Assembly: GCF_038594945.1 (NCBI RefSeq)
Contig: NZ_JBCFYD010000001.1
Span: 1,488,001-1,552,000 of the forward strand
Length of the DNA: 64,000 nt
Reading direction: 5' to 3'
Source: Fodinibius sp. Rm-B-1B1-1
Lineage (GTDB): Bacteria > Bacteroidota > Rhodothermia > Balneolales > Balneolaceae
The notes below the pieces were generated by a model, which saw nothing but the letters and a program-made list of their open reading frames with translations, did no database searches and was not told where the DNA came from. The position numbers and the translations under genes were made by a program. Below are positions 27,751-36,268 of this stretch, one piece after another; position 1 is the stretch's first letter; each line of letters opens with the position of its first letter.

Positions 27751-28797
27751 TTATGAAACTGCTTGTTCAGATCGTTCTGATTGTAATGATTTTATGATCG
27801 GATTCAGTTGATCAAATTCGATTAAAAAGGCATCGTGGCCGTGTGGAGACGATATTTCCTCGTAACGACCGTTGGGTAAAAGCTCTGCCAGCTCGCGGCA
27901 TTCGCCAGGGGGATAAAGCATATCACTGTTGATACCAACAACTTTTACAGGGATGGTGAGTCCGGCCAGTGTTTCTCCGATTCGCGGTCGACTTCGTTTG
28001 ATGTCATGAGAATCCATAGCTTGGGTAAGCCGCACATATGAAACCGCATCAAAGCGGTCTACGAGCTTTTCGCCTTGGTAGTTGAGATACGATTCTACTT
28101 CGTATTGTGATTGCCCGTCTTGGAGCCTGCGGCCAAACTTTTTGTCAAAATCAGAGGGATGGCGGTAGCTGTTCATCGCAATCATACGTGCCAGTGCCAA
28201 TCCGTCTTTTGGGGGCTGTTCTTTGGAATAGAAACCATCCTCCCAGTTGGGATCGTTGTAAATGGCCTGTCGTTGAGTATGGCTAATGCCAATGGCCCAG
28301 GGGCGATGTTTTTCCCCCATCCCAATAAGTACGGCCGATTGCGGACGCTCATCCATGATGCACCACTCCAGTGCTTGCATGCCGCCCATGGATCCTCCAA
28401 TTACCAGTTCTATCGCATTAATATCGAGTTTATCCAATAGTTTTTGCTGTAGGCGAACAATATCACGGATCGTGACCTTAGGGAAATCAGCACGGTATGG
28501 TTTATTGGTTTCGGGATTGATGGATGTCGGCCCGCTGGTGCCGTAACAACTGCCAAGTACATTGGGGCAGATGATAAAATGTTTGTTGGGATCAAGGGTC
28601 TTGTTTTGGCCAAATGTTCCACCAAACCATTCATCAACGGAGGTGTTGCCGGTCAAAGCGTGGCAAACCAAAATGACATTATCTTTTGTATCATTTAAGG
28701 TCCCCCACGTTTGATACGCAATGGTTGGTTCGGGAATCGTAGCTCCGCCCTCCGTAACAAAAGGCTGATCAAAAGTATGTGATTGTTTGTTGCTCAT
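27751..28797 (-). CDS. metX: Homoserine O-acyltransferase MetX
   Basis: It activates homoserine by acylation, most likely with acetyl-CoA, for direct sulfhydrylation. The 348-residue alpha/beta hydrolase has IAYQTWGTLN near the start, the oxyanion region CHALTGNTSVDEWFGG, the nucleophile elbow VIGGSMGGMQALEW, and Asp and His of the triad in GINSDMLYPP and SPHGHDAFL. Acetyl versus succinyl specificity depends on a few residues that I cannot assign with certainty here, though pairing with metY fits O-acetylhomoserine. It lies 63 bp after metY and 2 bp before the aspartokinase gene. Confidence 0.94.
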   Translation of the reverse strand: MSNKQSHTFDQPFVTEGGATIPEPTIAYQTWGTLNDTKDNVILVCHALTGNTSVDEWFGGTFGQNKTLDPNKHFIICPNVLGSCYGTSGPTSINPETNKPYRADFPKVTIRDIVRLQQKLLDKLDINAIELVIGGSMGGMQALEWCIMDERPQSAVLIGMGEKHRPWAIGISHTQRQAIYNDPNWEDGFYSKEQPPKDGLALARMIAMNSYRHPSDFDKKFGRRLQDGQSQYEVESYLNYQGEKLVDRFDAVSYVRLTQAMDSHDIKRSRPRIGETLAGLTIPVKVVGINSDMLYPPGECRELAELLPNGRYEEISSPHGHDAFLIEFDQLNPIIKSLQSERSEQAVS

Positions 28798-28860
28798 ATT
28801 GTTGTCAAGTAATGCAAATTATCCACCGGATGGCCAATTCAGCCATCCGATGGCTTTGAA

Positions 28861-30210
<1,350 letters not shown>

Positions 30211-30708
30211 TTAGTTGTTATTGGTTGATTCCTTTTTGGGTCGAATTAAAAACTGGTGATCGACTTTGATACATCGGTTTTCGTAAATTTCAATTCCTGT
30301 TCCTTGTACCTTTTTTATTTCATCGGTTTGTTCTCCTGTACCAAGCTGCAGCCAGATTGCTCTTGGCTTAGGATCTATTACCAGGGCCTGATCAACGGCT
30401 TTATGGATATGAGCAGGTGGTAGAAATACATCCACGATATCAATGGGATGAGGAATGCTTTTCAAATCCGGATAGGCTTTTTTGCCTAAGATTTTATCCG
30501 CATTGGGGTTTACGGGTACGATGTTGTAGCCGGCATTTTGCAGATAGCGAGCTACAAACTGACTATCCTTGTGAAAACTGCGTGAGAGACCAACTATGGC
30601 AATGGTCGAGATAGTATTGAGTGTTTTCTCAGCGCGGTTTGTTTCTGCTTCGAGCGCTTCGGTCGCCCGCATCTTTTTGTCGTACCAGCTGTTAAAAGTA
30701 GATTTCAT
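30211..30708 (-). CDS. CoA-binding domain protein (CoA_binding_2, YccU-like)
   Basis: The 165-residue protein has a single Rossmann-like CoA-binding domain: TIAIVGLSRSFHKDSQFVARYL, YNIVPVNPN, GKKAYPDLKSIPHPIDIVDVF, and ENRCIKVDHQFL. This small family is widespread but its biochemical role is not established. The ATG at 30708 is chosen because an upstream in-frame TTG lies inside the riboswitch terminator stem. It is the first gene after the SAM-I riboswitch and lies 18 bp before metY, so it is probably connected with methionine or sulfur metabolism. That link is inferred from context only. Confidence 0.85.
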   Translation of the reverse strand: MKSTFNSWYDKKMRATEALEAETNRAEKTLNTISTIAIVGLSRSFHKDSQFVARYLQNAGYNIVPVNPNADKILGKKAYPDLKSIPHPIDIVDVFLPPAHIHKAVDQALVIDPKPRAIWLQLGTGEQTDEIKKVQGTGIEIYENRCIKVDHQFLIRPKKESTNNN

Positions 30709-30745
30709 GAAATTTTCGTGATTGAATTTGTTTATCACATCAAAT

Positions 30746-30800
30746 AAAAAAGCCCCTTCCAAGATCTTGCGCCGCGTAGGGGGCAGATCTAAGAAGAGGC
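30746..30800 (-). terminator. Expression-platform terminator of the SAM-I riboswitch
   Basis: On the minus strand a 16-position stem (plus-strand 30785-30800 with 30752-30767; one mismatch and two G-U pairs) with a 17-nt loop is followed by six U residues (30746-30751). It lies 34 nt after the aptamer and 38 nt before the first gene, as expected for an OFF-type SAM switch. Confidence 0.8.
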
Positions 30801-30833
30801 TTGATATCTACTTTGCTAAAAGTATGGCCTGTT

Positions 30834-30947
30834 CTCTCATCTTTCCCCGTAATACGGAGCAGGAAGTGGCACCTTTCCGTGCATAAAAATGCAGGATGGT
30901 TGCCAAAGCGTCTTCGGGCCTGATCCCTCAGCTTTTCTGGATAAGAG
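30834..30947 (-). promoter_or_regulatory. SAM-I riboswitch (S-box) upstream of the met operon
   Basis: On the minus strand the conserved core appears in order: CTCTTATCCAGA, GCTGAGGGATCAGGCCC, GGCAACC, AAGGTGCCACTTCCTGC, and closing GGAAAGATGAGAG. The first and last segments form P1. These are the S-box hallmarks of the aptamer that binds S-adenosylmethionine and promotes termination when SAM is abundant. It controls the CoA-binding protein, metY, metX and aspartokinase-homoserine dehydrogenase genes. Confidence 0.95.
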
Positions 30948-30983
30948 TGCTCACTAAATCAAAAGAACAATCGTACAATAACT

Positions 30984-31016
30984 AAAAAAGCCCTTCGGGA
31001 TCGACCGAAGGGCTTT
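30984..31016 (-). terminator. Attenuator terminator between the leader ORF and the SAM riboswitch
   Basis: On the minus strand AAAGCCCTTCGG and CCGAAGGGCTTT form a perfect 12-bp stem with a 6-nt loop, followed by six U residues (30984-30989). It lies between a short Cys/Met-rich ORF and the riboswitch, with no gene in front other than that ORF. The 5' arm can instead pair with the last codons of the ORF (31049-31056). Confidence 0.9.
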
Positions 31017-31022
31017 GAATCT

Positions 31023-31040
31023 GTTTTACAAGTGTAAAAC
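31023..31040 (-). other. Leader stem-loop between the ORF stop and the attenuator terminator
   Basis: GTTTTACA (31023-31030) and TGTAAAAC (31033-31040) form an 8-bp palindrome with a 2-nt centre. In RNA the tight loop would open by a pair or two. It would bring the ORF end and the terminator 5' arm next to each other in the antiterminated state. It could also be a protein-binding palindrome. Confidence 0.5.
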
Positions 31041-31043
31041 GAA

Positions 31044-31121
31044 TCAGTCCTTCGGTTGCAGGTGCGACATAAGCATACACATGCAACAGAGGCGATAAAA
31101 ATATGTGTTAATTCGTTTCAT
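31044..31121 (-). CDS. Cys/Met-rich leader peptide of the met operon (25 aa)
   Basis: A short ORF of 25 codons starts at the ATG at 31121 and ends with TGA at 31044. It begins MKRINTYFYRL and continues CCMCMLM, then SHLQPKD. Codons 12-18 are TGT TGC ATG TGT ATG CTT ATG: six of seven are Cys or Met, the two sulfur amino acids. The codons CCG AAG G just before the stop are complementary to the 5' arm of the terminator that follows. This is how leader peptides of amino-acid biosynthetic operons look, and the operon downstream makes methionine. No strong Shine-Dalgarno site is seen, which is common in this phylum. I know of no named family for this peptide; its function is inferred. Confidence 0.7.
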   Translation of the reverse strand: MKRINTYFYRLCCMCMLMSHLQPKD

Positions 31122-31194
31122 GACTTGAGCTGTTTTGAATTTCAATTCTAACATAAGTGATTGTTTTAAATCAAACAAGTATTAAATGTGTGGG

Positions 31195-31225
31195 GATATA
31201 ATTGTTAGTTACAAATGTATGTCAA
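31195..31225 (-). promoter_or_regulatory. Candidate promoter of the met leader transcript
   Basis: On the minus strand TTGACA (plus-strand 31220-31225) is followed directly by TACATTTG (31212-31219), a match to the Bacteroidota -7 consensus TAnnTTTG, and further on by TATATC (31195-31200) at 19 nt from TTGACA. Which pair is used is unclear. It lies about 75-95 bp upstream of the leader ATG. Confidence 0.35.
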
Positions 31226-31229
31226 GCTA

Positions 31230-32303
31230 TTAATCAATACTAAAGCTCATGTTAAAATGGACGCCATCGTCAGAACGGAAGGAGTATTCTGCCCCCAATT
31301 GGTTACATAGCGATTCAATAAGCTTGAGCCCCAGGGATGTTGTGTTTGAAATATCCAAACCGTCGGGAAGGCCTTTCCCATTATCACTAACTGCAACATA
31401 AAATTGATCGTCTTTCTTGTAGCAGGAGATAGAGATCGTGCCACCTTCATCTTCAAAAGCGTGCTTATTGGCATTAGTGATAAGTTCATTTAAAATTAAT
31501 CCTAATGGAACGGCTTGCCTGGTATTGAGCGAAACAGGATCAAGGTTCAAGTCGAAGGAGATATTTGAGTTTCCGTTCAGAGTCTCCATTGATTCGCTAA
31601 GCTGATCTACAAGGTCGTGGATATAGCTTTCCAGCTTAATGCTTGCCAAGCCATCTGTTTGGTAAAGCTTTTGGTGAATGGAGGCAATGGACTGTACGCG
31701 ATTCATACTTTCAGAGAGTACATTCGTTACTTCCTGCGAATCGGTCTTCATTATTTGCAGCTCGAGCAGGCCGGTAATAGTAGCCAAATTATTTTTAATG
31801 CGGTGGTGGGTTTCCTTAATCAGTGTTTCGCGTTCTTCTATTATCTCCTTCATTTTTTGTTTCCGCTTCCAGTCTTTGGTAAGATCATTTTGTACGGATA
31901 CATAGTGGGTTACTTCTCCCTCTTCGTTGTAAATGGGATCAATGCTCCATCGAACACGATAGGGTGTACCATCCTTTTTATAATTGAAGGTTTCTCCTTC
32001 GAATCGTTCATTGACATTAAGCTTATGAATAAGCTTCTCAATAACTTGGCGATCCGTTTTAGGCCCTTGCAAAAGAGACGGGGTTTTGCCCATAACTTCA
32101 TCTCTTGAATACTGGGTAATACGTTCGAATGCTTTGTTTACAAAGATAATTTGTTCGTTGCCAATTTTTTCCGGAGCATCTGTTATGACAACCATCTCAC
32201 TGGTTGTTTCGATAGCTTTGAGTAAGATATCTGAAATCTTTCCATTGGAGTTTTTGTCACCCACAACATTTTCCTGGAGTTTATCTATGGCCTGTTTTTT
32301 CAT
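31230..32303 (-). CDS. PAS-domain sensor histidine kinase (HisKA_2 type)
   Basis: The 357-residue protein has an N-terminal PAS domain (about 27-145), a coiled linker, a HisKA_2 dimerisation segment with phospho-acceptor H166 in ETHHRIKNNLATITGLLELQ (read as ETHHRIKNNL plus ATITGLL), and a HATPase_c domain with the N box LNELITNANKHAF and G boxes DNGKGLPDG and SLGLKLIESL. No transmembrane segment or response regulator is adjacent, so it is a soluble orphan kinase. The PAS domain has a LOV-like segment GKTPSLLQGPKTD (72-84), but the flavin-binding Cys position is a Pro. A start at the ATG at 32303 is supported by AAGGGAAT upstream. Confidence 0.88.
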   Translation of the reverse strand: MKKQAIDKLQENVVGDKNSNGKISDILLKAIETTSEMVVITDAPEKIGNEQIIFVNKAFERITQYSRDEVMGKTPSLLQGPKTDRQVIEKLIHKLNVNERFEGETFNYKKDGTPYRVRWSIDPIYNEEGEVTHYVSVQNDLTKDWKRKQKMKEIIEERETLIKETHHRIKNNLATITGLLELQIMKTDSQEVTNVLSESMNRVQSIASIHQKLYQTDGLASIKLESYIHDLVDQLSESMETLNGNSNISFDLNLDPVSLNTRQAVPLGLILNELITNANKHAFEDEGGTISISCYKKDDQFYVAVSDNGKGLPDGLDISNTTSLGLKLIESLCNQLGAEYSFRSDDGVHFNMSFSID

Positions 32304-32341
32304 TGTATTCCCTTTTTTGGGTTGGTGGATTTCAGCATCAA

Positions 32342-34057
32342 CTATTCAACATGTTTCACCAAATCTTTATTCACATAATAATCTACATGTAATGAAAAAT
32401 TTGACGGGTCAGATAATTCCAGCTTTGTGCGTTTCCATCGTTCAGAGGTTGGATGAATCACAGAGTATCCATTATCGTTAAGTGTTACTTCGAGTGGCAT
32501 ATCAAAATGGTCAACGTCGGCTTTCCATCGGTAATAAAGCACATCATCTTTAATATGATATTCGAAGGTTGGGATGTCGGTATAGTGTACATATTGATCA
32601 AAAACGTCATCTAAATCTTTCCCGGATTGTTCGATGATATAGCGCTCAATTTGGTCGGCAGTCACAATTTGATGGCGGAAATCTCTTTGAATTCCACGGA
32701 GGATTTCTTTCCATTGGCTGTCGTTACCAATAATCTGGCGAATCATGTGTAACATATTGTGTGCTTTGTTATACATGTCGCCGGAACCTTCATTGTTCAA
32801 TCCATATTTTCCTGTGATGGGTTCCTCATTTTCAATACCATCACGGATTCCACGTGTATATTCGGCGCCGGCTTCCTTGCCAAAGCGACATTCGGTATAG
32901 ATGGATTCTGAATAACTGGTAAAACCTTCATGTACCCACATGTCGGCAACATCGTTTGTAGTGATATTGTTGCCCCACCACTCGTGCCCGGTTTCGTGAA
33001 TTATGATAAAATCCCACTTTAATCCCCAGCCGGTACCTGATAAGTCAGTGCCGCGATAGCCATTTTGATAGCCGTTTCCATAAGCTACTGCACTTTGGTG
33101 TTCCATGCCCAGATGCGGCGTTTCTACCAGTTTAAAACTATCCTCATAAAAAGGGTAGGGGCCAAACCAATCTTCAAAACACTGCATCATAGGCTTTACC
33201 TGCTCGAACTGTTGTTTCGCTTTGTCGAGGTTGTGTTCCAGCACCCAGTAATCCAGATCAAGGGTTCCGTCTTTGCCGTCATACGTATCGCTAAAATTTA
33301 CGTAGTTGCCAGCATTTACTGCTACATTGTAATTATTTATGGGATTGGATACGAACCAGTGCCAAGTAGTCATGCCATTGTCATGCTTGGTGGTGTCGCG
33401 TAGCCGTCCATTCGAGACATTTTTGATTTTACTGGGCACCGTAATATTGATGCTCATACTGTCGGGCTCTGCGGATTGATGATCTTTGTTGGGCCACCAC
33501 ACGCTGGCACCAAGTCCTTGATTGGCGGTAGCAATAAAGTGATTGCCGAGTGAATCTTGCTCCCAAACAAAACCGCCGTCCCAGGGCGCATTTTCGGCTA
33601 CTTTTGGTTTTCCTTGGTAATAAACAGAGATCGTATAAAGAGAATCTTTTTGAAGGCTATCTGGCATATTTACCATATAGGCATAACTGTTTTCAGCCCG
33701 CTGATATTCGAGTGGGTTTCCGTTTTGCGTGATCTGGTCAATATTGAGCGGATCCTGCAGGTCAATTTGCATACGCTTTGGCTTGTCAACAACGCGGTAG
33801 GTGATATGGTTGTATCCGGTGATGGAAGAATCCGCAGGCTGGATGGTAACGTTCAAGTCATAATAAACGACCTCCCACCAGCCGCGTTCAGCAGTTATAG
33901 AGCCGCGAAGAGAATCCTTGGTTGTGGCCAGAACCCCGGAGCTTTGAGCAAAAGAAGTTGCCGAAAACAACAGTAATACTATTGTCAGTCCAAGTTTAAA
34001 GGGGGCGTTTTTCTTTTTCGTTAAAGTAGAATTATATCGTTTGGAAAAAATATTCAT
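32342..34057 (-). CDS. Secreted M1-family aminopeptidase
   Basis: This exported zinc metallopeptidase has 571 residues. It has a signal peptide (about 18-38, ending SFAQ), an N-terminal beta domain (about 55-240) and the gluzincin catalytic domain with HETGHEWWGN, followed after 18 residues by the third zinc ligand in HEGFTSYSES. The exopeptidase motif of M1 enzymes is GxMEN; here the matching region reads TPHLGMEHQSAVAYG, so the MEN triad is MEH. That variant is seen in Bacteroidota members. It is probably involved in peptide scavenging. The gene is divergent from the REP-transposase remnant, 14 bp away, and followed by the histidine kinase. Confidence 0.9.
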   Translation of the reverse strand: MNIFSKRYNSTLTKKKNAPFKLGLTIVLLLFSATSFAQSSGVLATTKDSLRGSITAERGWWEVVYYDLNVTIQPADSSITGYNHITYRVVDKPKRMQIDLQDPLNIDQITQNGNPLEYQRAENSYAYMVNMPDSLQKDSLYTISVYYQGKPKVAENAPWDGGFVWEQDSLGNHFIATANQGLGASVWWPNKDHQSAEPDSMSINITVPSKIKNVSNGRLRDTTKHDNGMTTWHWFVSNPINNYNVAVNAGNYVNFSDTYDGKDGTLDLDYWVLEHNLDKAKQQFEQVKPMMQCFEDWFGPYPFYEDSFKLVETPHLGMEHQSAVAYGNGYQNGYRGTDLSGTGWGLKWDFIIIHETGHEWWGNNITTNDVADMWVHEGFTSYSESIYTECRFGKEAGAEYTRGIRDGIENEEPITGKYGLNNEGSGDMYNKAHNMLHMIRQIIGNDSQWKEILRGIQRDFRHQIVTADQIERYIIEQSGKDLDDVFDQYVHYTDIPTFEYHIKDDVLYYRWKADVDHFDMPLEVTLNDNGYSVIHPTSERWKRTKLELSDPSNFSLHVDYYVNKDLVKHVE

Positions 34058-34071
34058 ACAAGAGTGCTGTT

Positions 34072-34407
34072 TTGGGAAATAATAGAGAGCTTTTTGAGTC
34101 GAATACAGTTTACCATGTCTTTAATCATGGAAATGCCAAAAATCTTATCTTCAGAGAAGATACAAATTACGGATTCTTTTTAAAGAGATTTCAAAACTAT
34201 ATTCCACCCATCGCTGATACATATGCATTCTGTCTGATGCCAAATCATTTTCATGTTATGGTACGGGTAAAAAGTAGGGAGGAATTGGTGGAGTTTTATC
34301 ATAAGAAAAACCCTCAGGGTCTTCGAAACCCAATAAAACATGGTTTTGTAGATAGCATTATGGATTGGTCTTACAGTTCATACTACAGTATCATATCGAG
34401 TAAATAA
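34072..34407 (+). pseudogene. Truncated REP-associated tyrosine transposase (RAYT, Y1_Tnp)
   Basis: The 111-codon frame has the N-terminal half of a Y1 transposase: NTVYHVFNHGNAKNLIF and the HUH metal-binding motif in CLMPNHFHVMVRV. It then jumps to the family's C-terminal end, NPIKHGFV...DWSYSSYYSI. The middle of the usual 180-200-residue protein, which carries the catalytic tyrosine helix, is missing, so it cannot be active. The first codon of the frame is a TTG and the true start is uncertain. RAYTs move or maintain REP palindromes, and this window has both REP-like repeats in the dcw cluster and a TCCGCAAA palindrome right after this gene. Confidence 0.75.
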
Positions 34408-34490
34408 GCGAATTTAAAATGCGAAGAAATGTTTAAATGGTTTGCGGAAGGCAAGATTTTATTCATGCTCATAAAACAGATTGATAGGAA

Positions 34491-34517
34491 TCCGCAAACT
34501 TTCTAAAACTTTGCGGA
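34491..34517. repeat. TCCGCAAA palindrome downstream of the RAYT remnant
   Basis: TCCGCAAA (34491-34498) and TTTGCGGA (34510-34517) form a perfect 8-bp inverted repeat. Another TTTGCGGAA lies 50 bp to the left at 34441. It sits between the RAYT remnant and the end of era, without a T-run. It could be a REP site of this transposase or a weak terminator for era. Confidence 0.5.
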
Positions 34518-34527
34518 TTATCATCTA

Positions 34528-35415
34528 CTAATATCCATAATGCCGAACTCTACTGGGATCTTCGCGCCATTTTTCGCGTACTTTTACATGCAGGTCCAGG
34601 TAGATTTTTTTATCCACAAAAGCTTCAATGACTTCGCGTGCGCTTTTCCCCAATTTTTTGATAGCTTTTCCGCCCTTTCCTATTAAAATGCCTTTTTGTG
34701 AATTGCGATTTACAATAATATCGGCACTGATGTAATCAAGGTCGTCGCGTTCATCATACTGAACAATATCAATAGTAGAAGAATAGGGGATTTCCTGGTG
34801 ATAAAGCAGGAAGAGCTGCTCGCGAATCATTTCGGCGACGAAAAAGCGTACCGGCTGCTCACTGAGCATATCTTTTGGATAAAAGGGCGGACCCGGTTTG
34901 ATATGCTCCTTGATGTGATCCATCAAATTTTGGAGCCCATCTCCATTGAGTGCTGAAACAAAAAACGTATCGTCGAAATCGAATTCTTCCTCAAGTTTTC
35001 GAGCTACGCCCTCGGCTTCCTGATCGGTGACTTTATCGATTTTGTTGAGGATTAGAAATATATCTTTTCCCTTCATCGAGGAAAACATCTTGTAAATGCG
35101 TCCCGGTATCTTGTGATCCTTTACATCCACAATGAGCAGCAAAATGTCGGCATCAGTACGTGCGCGATCTACCGTTTTCATCATTGCTTTTTGGAGCTCG
35201 TATTTGGGATCGATGACGCCGGGCGTATCAAGGAAAATAATTTGCATATCTTCTTCCGAATGAATCCCGATAATCTGATGTCGCGTAGTTTGTGGCTTGT
35301 GCGTGGTGATCGAAATTTTATTACCAAGCAGTCGGTTCATCAACGTAGATTTACCGGCATTGGGTTTGCCCAAAATGGCAACATATCCTGAGCGATGATT
35401 TTCTGTGTTTTCCAT
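34528..35415 (-). CDS. era: Ribosome-assembly GTPase Era
   Basis: Era binds the 3' end of 16S rRNA during 30S maturation. The 295 residues show the GTPase motifs G1 GKPNAGKS, G2 region THKPQTTRHQI, G3 DTPG and G4 NKID in the N-terminal half, and a C-terminal KH domain (RNSQKGILIGKGGKAIKKLGKSA split as NSQKGILIGKGG and AIKKLGKSA) that contacts RNA. It ends HVKVREKWREDPSRVRHYGY, typical of Era. It begins 46 bp after pdxJ ends and is likely cotranscribed with it. Confidence 0.97.
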   Translation of the reverse strand: MENTENHRSGYVAILGKPNAGKSTLMNRLLGNKISITTHKPQTTRHQIIGIHSEEDMQIIFLDTPGVIDPKYELQKAMMKTVDRARTDADILLLIVDVKDHKIPGRIYKMFSSMKGKDIFLILNKIDKVTDQEAEGVARKLEEEFDFDDTFFVSALNGDGLQNLMDHIKEHIKPGPPFYPKDMLSEQPVRFFVAEMIREQLFLLYHQEIPYSSTIDIVQYDERDDLDYISADIIVNRNSQKGILIGKGGKAIKKLGKSAREVIEAFVDKKIYLDLHVKVREKWREDPSRVRHYGY

Positions 35416-35460
35416 AGATACGAGAAATATAGGGAGCCTTAGCTCCGAGGATTAATGCAA

Positions 35461-36189
35461 TTAATTATTAGGGTTTTTCATGATGCGCAAGAATTTTTTC
35501 ACAGTTTTATTCAATCCATAAAAAAGAGCCGAGGAAACCAATGCATGACCAATGCTGATATCATTCAGGTGGGGCACTTGATCTACCAGTGGTTCCAGAT
35601 TATCGAGGTTCAGTCCGTGGCCGGCGTTCACTTTCATGCCCAGCTCGTGAGCCAGTTCGGCCCCTTCTTTAAGTCGATCCAATTCTGCTTTTTTATCGGA
35701 TTCAGTCGTGGCGTTGGCATATGTACCAGTATGTAGCTCAATGGCATCACTGCCTAAGTCGGCAGCTAACTCAATGTCTTTTTTATTGGGATCGATAAAG
35801 AGACTTATGGCAATATTGGTATCTGCATAAGCCGGGAAGACACGATCTCGAAAGTCATCGAAAACCGTTTCCATGTCCAGTCCGCCTTCGGTGGTGAGTT
35901 CTTCACGGCTTTCGGGAACAAGAGTTACCAGTTCGGGATTAACATCCTTGCTGATATCGAGCATTTCGTCGGTGGCGGCCATTTCAAAATCGAGATCGCC
36001 CTGAACCGATTTCTTTAACTGATATACGTCCTCGGTCTTAATATGTCGACGATCTTTGCGCAGGTGAAACACAATTCCAGAGGCACCAGCGTGTTCGCAT
36101 ACCTTGGCTGCTTCAACGGGATTAGGATACCCTTCGCCGCGGGCGTTGCGCAAGGTGGCAATATGATCAACATTTACCAGAAGTTGCAT
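35461..36189 (-). CDS. pdxJ: Pyridoxine 5'-phosphate synthase PdxJ
   Basis: PdxJ condenses 1-deoxyxylulose 5-phosphate with 3-amino-2-oxopropyl phosphate to form pyridoxine 5'-phosphate (the DXP-dependent B6 route). The 242-residue TIM-barrel protein has NVDHIATLRNARGEGYPNPVEAA near the N-terminus (landmarks NVDHIATLRNARG and PNPVEAA), IVFHLRKDRRHI, FEMAATDEM, LVPESREELTTEGGLD and VNAGHGLNLDN, all conserved in the family. It precedes era. Other B6 genes are not in the window. Confidence 0.97.
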   Translation of the reverse strand: MQLLVNVDHIATLRNARGEGYPNPVEAAKVCEHAGASGIVFHLRKDRRHIKTEDVYQLKKSVQGDLDFEMAATDEMLDISKDVNPELVTLVPESREELTTEGGLDMETVFDDFRDRVFPAYADTNIAISLFIDPNKKDIELAADLGSDAIELHTGTYANATTESDKKAELDRLKEGAELAHELGMKVNAGHGLNLDNLEPLVDQVPHLNDISIGHALVSSALFYGLNKTVKKFLRIMKNPNN

Positions 36190-36268
36190 TGTTCAATAAA
36201 CGCTTAATTTGTGGTTGTCTTTAAACCCTTAAATATAGATCATTTAAGGAAGAGTTTAAGCTGAAATT

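Noticed and set aside
30709-30762. Earlier TTG start for the CoA-binding protein
   Set aside because: The TTG lies inside the riboswitch terminator stem and its U-run, and would add 18 residues before the conserved domain.
31230-32303. Blue-light (LOV) photoreceptor kinase
   Set aside because: The cysteine that forms the flavin adduct is replaced by proline, so classic LOV photochemistry is not expected.
34491-34517. Intrinsic terminator of era
   Set aside because: The stem is good but there is no U-run on the minus strand, so it is recorded as a palindrome rather than a terminator.
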